64,000 nt of DNA from Piscicola geometra (GCA_943735955.1 OX030962.1:4668120-4732119), one strand, 5' to 3'; counted from the stretch's first letter, positions 36,180 through 47,068 are shown. Numbers and translations are program-made. Notes: generated by a model not told the origin, from the letters alone.

Positions 36180-38740
36180 GAATGGAACAAGAAGACACTC
36201 GAGTGCACCAGGTCACTCAGGGGTCACACCGGTTCGGTCCTTTGCCTCCAATTCTCCGACGACATGATCATCTCGGGATCGAGTGACGCCACCGTCAGGG
36301 TTTGGTCAATCAGCACCGGTGAAATCACCAACATCCTCATCCACCACAGCGAGGCCGTTCTCCACCTGCGCTACAGTGAAGACGCCATCATGGTCACTTG
36401 CTCCAAGGTCCGTTTTGTCTTTTTTTCTGTTTTTTATCGTGTTTGTTTGGCAGTGTTATGTACGTTTGGTTTGATGGTAGCGTTTTGTTGGTTGGTTACC
36501 AGTGGTTGTATGAAGGATTGTCTTTTAGTGGAATTGGTTGTCTACACTAACATCACCAACATTAACATCGCCCACATTAAAATCGCCACCACCACCACTA
36601 CCAGGACCGTTCGATAGCCGTATGGGACATAGTGTCACCGAAGAAGATCAACCTGAAGAGGGTCCTTCTGGGCCACCGCGCTGCCGTTAACGTCGTCGAA
36701 TTTGACCTAAACTACATCGTCTCAGCCTCTGGTGACCGCACCATCAAGGTGGGTGGATCAATACGGACTTTCGTCTTAAAACTGTCTTTAACTAATGTAT
36801 CCTTTCCATTTAAAACTCTGATTAACACCACTTTCAATCATCCCTCCTCTCACCCTCCTTCATCTTTCTTTTTCTTCATCATCTCATTGTTCGTCGACCA
36901 CACTCATCCTCTTTCATCCTTCCATCGCCACTACCCTTACTCCCTCAACCACAACAACCTTTCCACAACAAACCCTCCCCTTCACTCCAACCCACCCTGA
37001 CCCTCATCACCACCATCCTCCCAAACCCCGCACCCACCAACCACCCAGGTGTGGAACACGCAGACGTGTGAGTTTGTGCGCACACTGGTTGGCCACAAGA
37101 GGGGCATCGCGTGCCTCCAGTACCGCGACAACCTCATCGTCAGTGGCAGCTCCGACAACACCATCAGGTGCTCGCTTCCTTCATTCCTTCCTCTTCGTTC
37201 CTGTGTCGCCATTGATTGGGGGGGGGCTTTATAGTTATACTTCCACCGTTGTTGTTGTTATTGTTGTTATTGGTTTTGCTATTATGTACTTTAAAAATTA
37301 TTGTTTTATTGGGGGATATTAATAATATTATTATTTACATTATGGATTTGTGAAGTTGTGTGTTTTGTATGTGGGAAGACAGTATATTGTGCTGGGTTTC
37401 TTGGGGGCTTTTAAACAAACACACACACATAAACATACACAAACACACACACAAACACACACACGCGGACAGACTGTGGGACGTGGAGTGTGGTGCTTGT
37501 TTGCGAGTGCTCGAAGGCCACGAGGAACTAGTCCGCTGCATCAGGTGATGTCTTCTTGTTGTTTTTGTTTTTGTTAGTTTTATTATTTTATTTGTTTTCA
37601 TTGTTATTATTGTTATTTTTCAGTTTGTTTGTTGCTATGTTTGATTTCTGTAGTGGAAGTTGCGATCGAAGCAGACACTCGTGTGTTCGATCCACCACCA
37701 CAACGCTACTACCACTGCCCCTCGCATCACCGCCACCCACTACATATTCCACCACAAGCACTACTTCCACCATTATCATCACCACCACTTCCACCATTAT
37801 CATCACCACCACTTCCACCATTATCATCACCACCACTTCCACCATTATCATCACCACCACTTCCACTATTATCATCACCACCACTACTCGTTCCCGCACA
37901 GATTCGACAACAAACGCATCGTCAGTGGAGCCTATGATGGGTGTGTTTTTATGTTGTTTTGGTGTGTTGTTGTTGTATGGCTGTTGTTTTGGTGTGGTGT
38001 GGTTGTATGTCTGTTGTTGTATGGCTGTTTTAGTGTGGCTGTTGTAGTCCTGGTTTTATGGTCGTTGTGGTGGTGATTTCGTAGTTGTGGTTGTGGAGGT
38101 GGACAACTTATCACTATGCAATTATAATTTAATTAGTCCGTTTTGACAACTTATCACTATGCAATTATAGTTTAATTAGTCCGTTTTGACCACGTATCAC
38201 TCGTTCACCTCCTTCTCTCACACCTCAGCAAGATCAAGGTGTGGGACTTGCAAGTGGCGCTAGACCCCAGGAGCCACCCCTCTTCACTCTGCCTCAACAC
38301 ACTCATTGTGCGTGTCTTCTTGCTTTCTTCTTGTTGTTTTTGTGGTTGTTTATACTAAGAATAAATATGTTAACAAAACTGTTGTTATTCAAAAACACTA
38401 TATTTTTTCTCAAGTATCAGAACACTACCATCTAATTCATACCACCACAACATTACCAAACCACACTACCACTACACAATACAAAACACACACCACCACC
38501 ACACAACAGGAGCACACGGGCAGGGTGTTTCGACTACAATTCGACGAGTTCCAGATCGTCAGCAGCAGCCACGACGACACCATCATCGTGTGGGACTTCA
38601 TGAGTCAGGTGTGCACCACTGCCGCCAACGCCGCTCTTTCCAACGGAGCCGCCGGGAGCAGTAGCGGCAGTCCCTCGCTGATGTCGCGAAACGGTGTGTT
38701 GGGTGAGGAGGCGTCTGCATTGTCGTCGTCTGCCTCTTGA
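36180..38740 (+). CDS. BTRC: Beta-TrCP (FBXW1/Slimb), last seven exons, left-arm copy
   Basis: Seven GT-AG exons share one frame: 36,180-36,407; 36,605-36,748; 37,049-37,167; 37,473-37,544; 37,902-37,940; 38,229-38,307; 38,510-38,740. They give 303 residues covering most of the seven-blade WD40 propeller. Diagnostic peptides include [70 protein letters not shown] and [17 protein letters not shown]. Beta-TrCP is the F-box substrate receptor of an SCF ubiquitin ligase; its propeller binds phosphorylated DSGxxS degrons (beta-catenin, IkB, Wee1 and Emi1 in other animals). The dimerisation domain, F-box and first blade are not found upstream, where the 13-bp satellite begins. The first codon is GAA (Glu) where the right-arm copy has GTA (Val), the residue expected before WNK. 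The tail after WDFMS is Ser/Ala-rich and unlike vertebrate beta-TrCP. Confidence 0.93.
37765..37880. repeat. 24-bp CCACCATTATCATCACCACC minisatellite in a beta-TrCP intron, left arm
   Basis: Five units end about 20 bases before the acceptor of the 39-base exon at 37,902. The mirror copy is at 44,561-44,676 with the same unit count. Confidence 0.9.
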
Positions 38741-39284
38741 GGCGTTCCAATGATGCTTCTATCCTTTGTATTCCAAAAAGCCAGGTTTGTGTGGGGTGAG
38801 GGGGGTCGGGTCGAGTCAGGTGTGTTATGTGTGTGTGGGGTGAGGGGATGGGGGGAAGGTTCGGGTGTGTTATGTGTTGTTTCTGATGACTGCATATGAT
38901 AGTTTTGCGTTCAATTGAATTATTCCTGACCTTTCTGAGATGTTATTATATTGTTCATCTAATTATTGCATTAATCCTAATTGACCTCAATTCATTTGTC
39001 TTATCATTCAAAGACGACTTCATTCATCGACAGCTCTGGGCCACGTCTCTCCCTAAATCATGAAACGCTTAAACCCTATTTATATCCTGAAAGGCATCAA
39101 AACAGCCATGTACATAAGCATCATCAGAATTAGTGCATCTCTTAAATAAGAAGTTTCAACATTTTTGGTCTACCTTTATCATTATTAGAAAGTTTTTCTC
39201 TTTTTTAAAACTTATTGCAACGTAAAATGATCTTTTCCACTTAGTACTCAAGCTTTAATTGAATCATTTAGTTTAAACAGAAGC
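38741..39284. other. Beta-TrCP 3' flank, left arm
   Basis: GTGTGGGG-rich sequence and AT-rich DNA after the stop, presumably 3' UTR. No other gene is seen. Mirrored at 43,098-43,639. Confidence 0.5.
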
Positions 39285-39434
39285 TCATTCACTATTACTA
39301 ATAAATAAATATATATATGTTAGTTTTAATTGGATTTTATCTTCATCGTTCTCATCATCATCATCACCACCAGAATCATCATCTTCATCTAAGGGCTTCT
39401 CAGCATAGCTTCTAGGCTTTCTCCTTACCTCCAT
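39285..39434 (-). CDS. Short acidic ORF, left-arm copy (hypothetical)
   Basis: Fifty codons starting MEVRRKPRSYAEKPL and followed by an Asp/Glu-rich run. An identical copy exists on + at 42,948-43,097. The start lies about 160 bases downstream of a perfect TGACGTCA (39,594-39,601). The bases ATGGAGGTAAGG contain a good splice donor, so the true product may differ. No family recognised. Confidence 0.3.
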   Translation of the reverse strand: MEVRRKPRSYAEKPLDEDDDSGGDDDDENDEDKIQLKLTYIYLFISNSE

Positions 39435-39593
39435 GATTTGACACCTCCCATCTAGATGTAAATACCTTCGATTCAAGAAAGAGTGATACTTTTAATAACT
39501 AATCTAATTAAATAATTACATTAATTAAAATCAGAGAATTTACATAACTAGCCATTTTATTTCGTCTCTCACCTTCCCACTTCTTTCTCGTTC

Positions 39594-39601
39594 TGACGTC
39601 A
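39594..39601. promoter_or_regulatory. TGACGTCA (CRE/ATF site), left arm
   Basis: A perfect palindromic cAMP-response element upstream of the acidic ORF at 39,434. The mirror copy is at 42,781-42,788. Eight bases can occur by chance, but the position relative to a candidate start in both arms makes it worth noting. Confidence 0.4.
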
Positions 39602-39809
39602 CCGTTCATTTGACTGTGTATAAAGTTTTGTTTTAACTGTACATTTGTCATACTTTTAATCCAGCACTGTCGGTTTACTTTATCATCGTCTTATCGAATC
39701 TTTGGCTAAGACTTGGATTTGAATTTCTCGTCTCAATATTTATTTTGCCAATCATCGCGTCAAAATGGCTGCCGTCGTCCAGCCGGCAGCCGAGTTAAAA
39801 TGCGCTTTT

Positions 39810-40202
39810 GACAATCACCGCCAAAAAATCACTATCACCATAAATAAAAAATTCTTTCATCACCACAATACCAACACTCATACCACAGCAGAATCATTAC
39901 CACATCATCCTCAAAACACAATCATCATTCTTCTCAATTTTCTGTCTTGCCACTGGTGCCGAGGCTGCGAAAGAGGGTGAAGGAGAAGTCTTTGCCAACG
40001 CTGGTACTGCTGCTGCTATGGAAAGCTTTCTCCTTGAGCGCTTTGATTCCCTGCGGCCATGTTGGTCTGCTGCGGCCATTCTCGACAGATTCAAAACAAC
40101 CAACATTTGCACTAAAAACATTCTAATTAATTAAATCTAATTTTTATTTAGACTTTAGATTCTAAAATTTTAATATATTATACCCAAAACCGTTTATTCC
40201 AC
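39810..40202 (-). repeat. Inverted third copy of D-block segment 17,761-18,168
   Basis: Reverse complement of the D1/D2 sequence from GTGGAATAAACGG to GGCGGTGATTGTC. It lacks a 14-base duplication seen in D1 and D2. It starts precisely where the large arms lose similarity (39,809/39,810), so the palindrome core was built partly from D-block sequence. Confidence 0.88.
39897..40079 (-). CDS. Hypothetical 60-residue ORF, intact copy
   Basis: The ORF reads MAAADQHGRRESKRSRRKLS, then an Ala/Ser/Pro-rich stretch ending DDCVLRMMW. The sequence GATGTGGTAATG at its end offers a splice donor, so it may be the first exon of a larger gene. The two D-block copies are frameshifted by a 14-base duplication. 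No family recognised. Confidence 0.35.
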   Translation of the reverse strand: MAAADQHGRRESKRSRRKLSIAAAVPALAKTSPSPSFAASAPVARQKIEKNDDCVLRMMW

Positions 40203-40225
40203 AAAGATCAAACCAAATTCAAACC

Positions 40226-40452
40226 TGCTAATAAATTTGTCTTTTGTGTGAGAATTAATATCATTTTTAATAAATAGTTTTCTAGGACGAAAAATTCAAT
40301 TTTCATTTAAACGAGTATTTTCATTAAGTTGTTTTTCTTCAAAAAGGCGTTCATTATAATGGGAAATGTAATTTACAATTTTAAAGAAAAAGACAGTATG
40401 GAAGCTGAACCCATGTCGCCTCGTCCAGTCATGTTGGTTTTCATAATTAATA
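40226..40452. repeat. Nested inverted repeat in the palindrome core, left part
   Basis: Reverse complement of 41,917-42,255, except that the right copy has an extra 105 bases (42,004-42,108). The + strand here opens ATGGGAAATGTAATTTAC and encodes MGNVIYNFKEKDSMEAEPMS, a possible first coding exon of the CDCA3-like gene. Confidence 0.75.
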
Positions 40453-40834
40453 GTCAGATGATGGTGTCTTTGGTGTGGATGGAGAGATGGAGAAGATGGT
40501 CTCAATGGCGGAAAAGAGTCTTGCGAGGGAGGAGGAAAAGAGGAGGAGGTTTCAGATCAGATCAGAAGCAGTAGACCAACCACGTCAGCTCGACACGGGC
40601 AAACCCAGGGTAGAGTCGTCCAGATGCATGTCCCTTCCGTCTCACTTGAGTCCGAAAAGGGGCTCGACGAGTGTCTTGGTCGCCTCTGCAGATGGCACTG
40701 ATCGATTCAACGACGCCTTCCTGGCCAGCACCTCAGGGGAGTCGTGGGTCGATTCATCGACGACAAGGATTGATGAAATGCACAAATGTGCCTTAACTAC
40801 GAACACAATTAATTTAACTGAATGTTGTTTGTAA
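40453..40834 (+). pseudogene. CDCA3-like exon, inverted partial copy
   Basis: Bases 40,453-40,652 are the reverse complement of 41,621-41,820 and encode GVFGVDGEMEKMVSMAEKSL through CMSLPSHLS. Unlike the minus copy, the frame continues with PKRGSTSVLVASADG and a further 45 codons. The N-terminal part of the exon is missing here. It reappears in the opposite orientation at 40,861-40,963. No DPRSP exon follows on this strand, so the copy is a fragment. Confidence 0.55.
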
Positions 40835-40860
40835 CACCAATTCTATCTAATTAGTTATTG

Positions 40861-40963
40861 CATCTGACATCTCTTCGCTTTGAGAATCTGATGGGGTGGT
40901 CATAGACATGTGGATTAACTCATTAATGAACATTAGACATGTTTACATATTTATTGAATATTA
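40861..40963 (-). repeat. 103-bp direct repeat of the CDCA3-like exon 5' part
   Basis: Same orientation as 41,813-41,915, with two or three substitutions. It encodes the start MFINELI.MSMTTPSDSQSE on the minus strand, then ends abruptly. It supplies the piece missing from the inverted exon at 40,453. Confidence 0.75.
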
Positions 40964-40999
40964 AAATGATAAAATAATCCATGAATATTTAAATCGTCA

Positions 41000-41885
41000 T
41001 CAAAAACAATACTTTGCCACCAAAACGCCCCTCCCATCCTCACTACCTGTAAAGTTCCACACCTCTTCCTCGCCACCATATCCCGGTCTCCTCTGCACAA
41101 TGTAGCTGCCGTCAAGGTTCTCGCGGTAGGAGTCGAGTTCGGTGATGCTGAAGCTCGCCTTGTCCTCAGCAGCCGCCTCGTTCTTCACCCTCAGCAACTT
41201 GTACTCGTTGCCTTTCCTCTTCACTATTATCACATCCTCTGGGGTGTCAGAATTTTTTTGGTTAATAATTGTGCAAGATAATTAACACCGTTATTTTGGA
41301 GTCAATTATGAAATTTTCAAAGTAATGTTATAAACACAGAGTTATCACAGAAAAAATCACTGTTTTCAAATATGCAAAAGACTCACGAGTTATAATGGGC
41401 GTCCTCTCAATGTTGTCTGAAGGGGAGCGTGGGTCGTGCAGGCGTTGCACCGGCCCAGCCAGTTCAATGGGGGTGCGGGTGATTTCCTCGGAGGGTGAGC
41501 GAGGGTCAGCCGAGGAGATTCCTGAGTGCACCACCTCCTCCTTTGATTCTCTGTTTTAATATTTTGTTATTTGAAAAAGAAAATGTTAAAATTTAATTTA
41601 TAAATTATGAAAACCAACATGACTCAAGTGAGACGGAAGGGACATGCATCTGGACGACTCTACCCTGGGTTTGCCCGTGTCGAGCTGACGTGGTTGGTCT
41701 ACTGCTTCTGATTTGATCTGAAACCTCCTCCTCTTTTCCTCCTCCCTCGCAAGACTCTTTTCCGCCATTGAGACCATCTTCTCCATCTCTCCATCCACAC
41801 CAAAGACACCATCATCTGACATCTCTTCGCTTTGAGAATCTGATGGAGTGGTCATAGACATTTGGATTAACTCATTAATGAACAT
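41000..41885 (-). CDS. CDCA3/TOME-1-like protein (two DPRSP-RTPI motifs), three exons
   Basis: Minus-strand exons are about 41,885-41,624, 41,550-41,387 and 41,238-41,000 (stop TGA). The middle exon has SADPRSPSEEITRTPIEL and, 15 residues on, DPRSPSDNIERTPII. This doubled DPRSPxxxIxRTPI motif is the signature of the N-terminal half of CDCA3 (TOME-1), a cell-cycle protein reported as an SCF adaptor promoting Wee1 destruction. RTPI is also a CDK-type site. The last exon (KRKGNEYKLLRVKN ... EEEVWNFTG) is not recognised. Exon 1 is basic/acidic and coiled-coil-like (EKSLAREEEKRRRFQ). The exon 1 donor (TTGA|GTCATG) does not give a clean phase with exon 2, and the same 20 bases after it also follow 41,936, so exon 1 may be truncated by rearrangement. 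Orthology is a moderate inference from the motif. Confidence 0.6.
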
Positions 41886-41916
41886 TAGACATGTTTACAT
41901 ATTTATTGAATATTAA

Positions 41917-42255
41917 TTATGAAAACCAACATGACTGGACGAGGCGACATGGGTTCAGCTTCCATACTGTCTTTTTCTTTAAAATTGTAAATTACATTTC
42001 CCATGGCTAGGCCTATGAAGAATTTAGCATGAAGTTATTATTTAACGAAATGTATAAATTAGAAGTAAATTAAATATTAAAAATGCTAGTTAAATGGTGA
42101 CCAACCTTTATAATGAACGCCTTTTTGAAGAAAAACAACTTAATGAAAATACTCGTTTAAATGAAAATTGTATTTTTCGTCCTAGAAAACTATTTATTAA
42201 AAATGATATTAATTCTCACAAAAAAGACAAATTTAAAGAAGGAAGTAGCAGGTTT
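41917..42255. repeat. Nested inverted repeat in the palindrome core, right part
   Basis: Reverse complement of 40,226-40,447 with an extra 105 bases at 42,004-42,108. A + frame at 42,094-42,279 (NLYNERLFEEKQLNENTRLN...) is open in both copies but has no recognisable family. Confidence 0.75.
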
Positions 42256-42279
42256 GAATTTGTAGGGATGGCCAAGTGA

Positions 42280-42579
42280 ATTTTTAATAATGTAACTAAA
42301 ATGGGCGCATACTCAACTAAAAACAAAATATTAGAATTTAATGTTACAGATTTCAAAAATTGAATTCATAATACTTAAATGACTAAAATGTTTGATTTTG
42401 TTTAAAATGAAGGGGTCACGTTTGTGTCAAACTGCCAAGTGGCCACAGGCATCAATAAAATTATTTCTCAATTTTATTTGACTAAAATGTACGACATTGA
42501 AATGTTAATTTACACCCTCACAGCCCATCTGCAACTCATACACCACGCTGTGCTTTCTAATAAAACTGAATATTAATTT
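42280..42579. other. Unique part of the palindrome core
   Basis: AT-rich sequence found once in the window. No gene recognised. Confidence 0.5.
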
Positions 42580-42780
42580 AAAAGCGCATTTTAACTCGGC
42601 TGCCGGCTGGACGACGGCAGCCATTTTGACGCGATGATTGGCAAAATAAATATTGAGACGAGAAATTCAAATCCAAGTCTTAGCCAAAGATTCGATAAGA
42701 CGATGATAAAGTAAACCGACAGTGCTGGATTAAAAGTATGTACAGTTAAAACAAAACTTTATACACAGTCAAATGAACGG

Positions 42781-42788
42781 TGACGTCA
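42781..42788. promoter_or_regulatory. TGACGTCA (CRE/ATF site), right arm
   Basis: Mirror of 39,594-39,601, here 160 bases upstream of the acidic ORF on +. Confidence 0.4.
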
Positions 42789-42947
42789 GAACGAGAAAGA
42801 AGTGGGAAGGTGAGAGGCGAAATAAAATGGCTAGTTATGTAAATTCTCTGATTTTAATTAATGTAATTATTTAATTAGATTAGTTATTAAAAGTATCACT
42901 CTTTCTTGAATCGAAGGTATTTACATCTAGATGGGAGGTGTCAAATC

Positions 42948-43097
42948 ATGGAGGTAAGGAGAAAGCCTAGAAGCTATGCTGAGAAGCCCTTAGATGAAGA
43001 TGATGATTCTGGTGGTGATGATGATGATGAGAACGATGAAGATAAAATCCAATTAAAACTAACATATATATATTTATTTATTAGTAATAGTGAATGA
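42948..43097 (+). CDS. Short acidic ORF, right-arm copy (hypothetical)
   Basis: Same 50 codons as the left-arm copy (MEVRRKPRSYAEKPL, then an Asp-rich run). It lies downstream of the CRE-like site and convergent with the minus-strand beta-TrCP copy. Unknown function; possibly a first exon. Confidence 0.3.
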   Translation: MEVRRKPRSYAEKPLDEDDDSGGDDDDENDEDKIQLKLTYIYLFISNSE

Positions 43098-43639
43098 GCT
43101 TCTGTTTAAACTAAATGATTCAATTAAAGCTTGAGTACTAAGTGGAAAAGATCATTTTACGTTGCAATAAGTTTTAAAAAAGAGATAAAACTTTCTAATA
43201 ATGATAAAGGTAGACCAAAAATGTTGAAACTTATTTAAGAGATGCACTAATTCTGATGATGCTTATGTACATGGCTGTTTTGATGCCTTTCAGGATATAA
43301 ATAGGGTTTAAGCGTTTCATGATTTAGGGAGAGACGTGGCCCAGAGCTGTCGATGAATGAAGTCGTCTTTGAATGATAAGGCAAATGAATTGAGGTCAAT
43401 TAGGATTAATGCAATAATTAGATGAACAATATAATAACATCTCAGAAAGGTCAGGAATAATTCAATTGAACGCAAAACTATCATATGCAGTCATCAGAAA
43501 CAACACATAACACACCCGAACCTTCCCCCCATCCCCTCACCCCACACACACATAACACACCTGACTCGACTCGACCCCCCTCACCCCACACAAACTTGGC
43601 TTTTTGGAATACAAAGGATAGAAGCATCATTGGAACGCC

Positions 43640-46258
43640 TCAAGAGGCAGACGACGACAATGCAGACGCCTCCTCACCCAACACACCGTTTCGCGACATC
43701 AGCGAGGGACTGCCGCTACCGCTCCCGGCGGCTCCGTTGGAAAGAGCGGCGTTGGCGGCAGTGGTGCACACCTGACTCATGAAGTCCCACACGATGATGG
43801 TGTCGTCGTGGCTGCTGCTGACGATCTGGAACTCGTCGAATTGTAGTCGAAACACCCTGCCCGTGTGCTCCTGTTGTGTGGTGGTGGTGGTGTGTGTTTT
43901 GTATTGTGTAGTGGTAGTGTGGTTTGGTAATGTTGTGTGGTGGTAGTGTGCTTTGCATTGTGTTGTGGTAGTGTGGTTTGGTAATGTTGTGGTGGTATGA
44001 ATTAGATGGTAGTGTTCTGATACTTGAGAAAAAATATAGTGTTTTTGAATAACACCAGTTTTGTTAACATATTTATTCTTAGTATAAACAACCACAAAAA
44101 CAACAAGAAGAAAGCAAGAAGACACGCACAATGAGTGTGTTGAGGCAGAGTGAGGAGGGGTGGCTCCTGGGGTCTAGCGCCACTTGCAAGTCCCACACCT
44201 TGATCTTGCTGAGGTGTGAGAGAAGGAGGTGAACGAGTGATACGTGGTCAAAACGGACTAATTAAACTATAATTGCATAATGATAAGTTGTCAAAACGGA
44301 CTAATTAAATTATAATTGCATAGTGATAAGTTGTCTACCACCACAACCACAACTACGAAATCACCACCACAACGACCATAAAACCAGGACTACAACAGCC
44401 ACACTAAAACAGCCATACAACAACAGACATACAACCGCACCACACCAAAACAACAGCCATACAACAACAACACACCAAAACAACATAAAAACACACCCAT
44501 CATAGGCTCCACTGACGATGCGTTTGTTGTCGAATCTGTGCGGGAACGAGTAGTGGTGGTGATGATAATAGTGGAAGTGGTGGTGATGATAATGGTGGAA
44601 GTGGTGGTGATGATAATGGTGGAAGTGGTGGTGATGATAATGGTGGAAGTGGTGGTGATGATAATGGTGGAAGTAGTGCTTGTGGTGGAATATGTAGTGG
44701 GTGGCGGTGATGCGAGGGGCAGTGGTAGTAGCGTTGTGGTGGTGGATCGAACACACGAGTGTCTGCTTCGATCGCAACTTCCACTACAGAAATCAAACAT
44801 AGCAACAAACAAACTGAAAAATAACAATAATAACAATGAAAACAAATAAAATAATAAAACTAACAAAAACAAAAACAACAAGAAGACATCACCTGATGCA
44901 GCGGACTAGTTCCTCGTGGCCTTCGAGCACTCGCAAACAAGCACCACACTCCACGTCCCACAGTCTGTCCGCGTGTGTGTGTTTGTGTGTGTGTTTGTGT
45001 ATGTTTATGTGTGTGTGTTTGTTTAAAAGCCCCCAAGAAACCCAGCACAATATACTGTCTTCCCACATACAAAACACACAACTTCACAAATCCATAATGT
45101 AAATAATAATATTATTAATATCCCCCAATAAAACAATAATTTTTAAAGTACATAATAGCAAAACCAATAACAACAATAACAACAACAACGGTGGAAGTAT
45201 AACTATAAAGCCCCCCCCCCAATCAATGGCGACACAGGAACGAAGAGGAAGGAATGAAGGAAGCGAGCACCTGATGGTGTTGTCGGAGCTGCCACTGACG
45301 ATGAGGTTGTCGCGGTACTGGAGGCACGCGATGCCCCTCTTGTGGCCAACCAGTGTGCGCACAAACTCACACGTCTGCGTGTTCCACACCTGGGTGGTTG
45401 GTGGGTGCGGGGTTTGGGAGGATGGTGGTGATGAGGGTCAGGGTGGGTTGGAGTGAAGGGGAGGGTTTGTTGTGGAGAGGTTGTTGTGGTTGAGGCAGTA
45501 AGGGTAGTGGCGATGGAAGGATGAAAGAGGATGAGTGTGGTCGACGAACAATGAGATGATGAAGAAAGAGAAAGATGAAGGAGGGTGAGAGGAGGGATGA
45601 TTGAAAGTGGTGTTAATCAGAGTTTTAAATGGAAAGGATACATTAGTTAAAGACAGTTTTAAGACGAAAGTCCGTATTGATCCACCCACCTTGATGGTGC
45701 GGTCACCAGAGGCTGAGACGATGTAGTTTAGGTCAAAGTCGACGACGTTAACGGCAGCGCGGTGGCCCAGAAGGACCCTCTTCAGGTTGATTTTCTTCGG
45801 TGACACTATGTCCCATACGGCTATCGAACGGTCCTGGTAGTGGTGGTGGTGGCGATTTTAATGTGGGCGATGTTAATGTTGGTGATGTTAGTGTAGACAA
45901 CCAATTCCACTAAAAGACAATCCTTCATACAACCACTGGTAACCAACCAACAAAACGCTACCATCAAACCAAACGTACATAACACTGCCAAACAAACACG
46001 ATAAAAAACAGAAAAAAAGACAAAACGGACCTTGGAGCAAGTGACCATGATGGCGTCTTCACTGTAGCGCAGGTGGAGAACGGCCTCGCTGTGGTGGATG
46101 AGGATGTTGGTGATTTCACCGGTGCTGATTGACCAAACCCTGACGGTGGCGTCACTCGATCCCGAGATGATCATGTCGTCGGAGAATTGGAGGCAAAGGA
46201 CCGAGCCGGTGTGACCCCTGAGTGACCTGGTGCACTCGAGTGTCTTCTTGTTCCATAC
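43640..46258 (-). CDS. BTRC: Beta-TrCP (FBXW1/Slimb), last seven exons, right-arm copy
   Basis: Exons on minus: 46,031-46,258; 45,690-45,833; 45,271-45,389; 44,893-44,964; 44,497-44,535; 44,130-44,208; 43,640-43,870. Each has the same length as its left-arm partner, and all splice sites and the stop are kept. Noted coding differences are Val for Glu at the first codon, NVVDFD for NVVEFD, and GSGSGSPS for GSSSGSPS in the tail. The intron before the last exon is longer (an extra CACTACC/ACATTACC repeat). Asp in VVDFD and Val before WNK agree better with beta-TrCP of other animals, so this copy looks closer to the ancestral form. It also lacks the F-box and N-terminus. Both copies could encode the same propeller. 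Alternatively they are two alleles placed in one scaffold. Confidence 0.93.
44561..44676. repeat. 24-bp minisatellite in a beta-TrCP intron, right arm
   Basis: Mirror of 37,765-37,880: five GGTGGTGATGATAATGGTGG units. Confidence 0.9.
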
Positions 46259-46259
46259 C

Positions 46260-46337
<78 letters not shown>
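46259..46337. repeat. (GT)n at the beta-TrCP exon a acceptor, right arm
   Basis: On the gene strand this is (CA)n running straight into the AG acceptor, as in the left arm. Confidence 0.9.
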
Positions 46338-46361
46338 TCGTGGTGGTGGTGAGGAAAAAAG

Positions 46362-46890
46362 AATTTATTGATTTTATTGATTGATTTTATTTAGTGATTT
46401 TATTTATTGATTTTATTTATTGATTTTATTTATTGATTTTATTTAATGATTTTATTTATTGATTTTATTTATTAATTTTATTTATTAATTTCATTTGTTG
46501 ATTTTATTTATTGATTTTATTTATTGATTTTATTTATTGATTTTATTTATTGATTTTATTTATTGATTTTATTTATTGATTTTATTTATTGATTTTATTT
46601 ATTGATTTTATTTATTGATTTTATTTATTGATTTTATTTATTGATTTTATTTATTGATTTTATTTATTGATTTTATTTATTGATTTTATTTATTGATTTT
46701 ATTTATTGATTTTATTTATTGATTTTATTTATTGATTTTATTTATTGATTTTATTTATTGATTTTATTTATTGATTTTATTTATTGATTTTATTTATTGA
46801 TTTTATTTATTGATTTTATTTATTGATTTTATTCATTGATTTTATTTAATGATTTTATTTATTGATTTTATTTAATGATTTTATTTATTG
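46362..46890. repeat. 13-bp satellite, right arm (about 40 units)
   Basis: Reverse complement of the 35,071-36,089 array, with several 12-bp TTTAATGATTTTA variants absent from the left copy and half the length. Confidence 0.95.
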
Positions 46891-46900
46891 ATTTTTTTAA

Positions 46901-47068
46901 TGCAATATATGTAAATATGCAATATATGTAAATATGCAATATATGTAAATATGCAATATATGTAACTATGCAATATATGTAAATATGCAATATATGTAAA
47001 TATGCAATATATGTAAATATGCAATATATGTAAATATGCAATATATGTAACTATGCAATATATGTAAA
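46901..47068. repeat. 17-bp minisatellite, right arm
   Basis: Mirror of 34,904-35,071: about ten ATATGTAAATATGCAAT units with two CTATGCAAT variants. Confidence 0.92.

Noticed and set aside
38605..38895. 96-codon minus-strand ORF
   Set aside because: Antisense shadow of the last beta-TrCP exon and its 3' flank.
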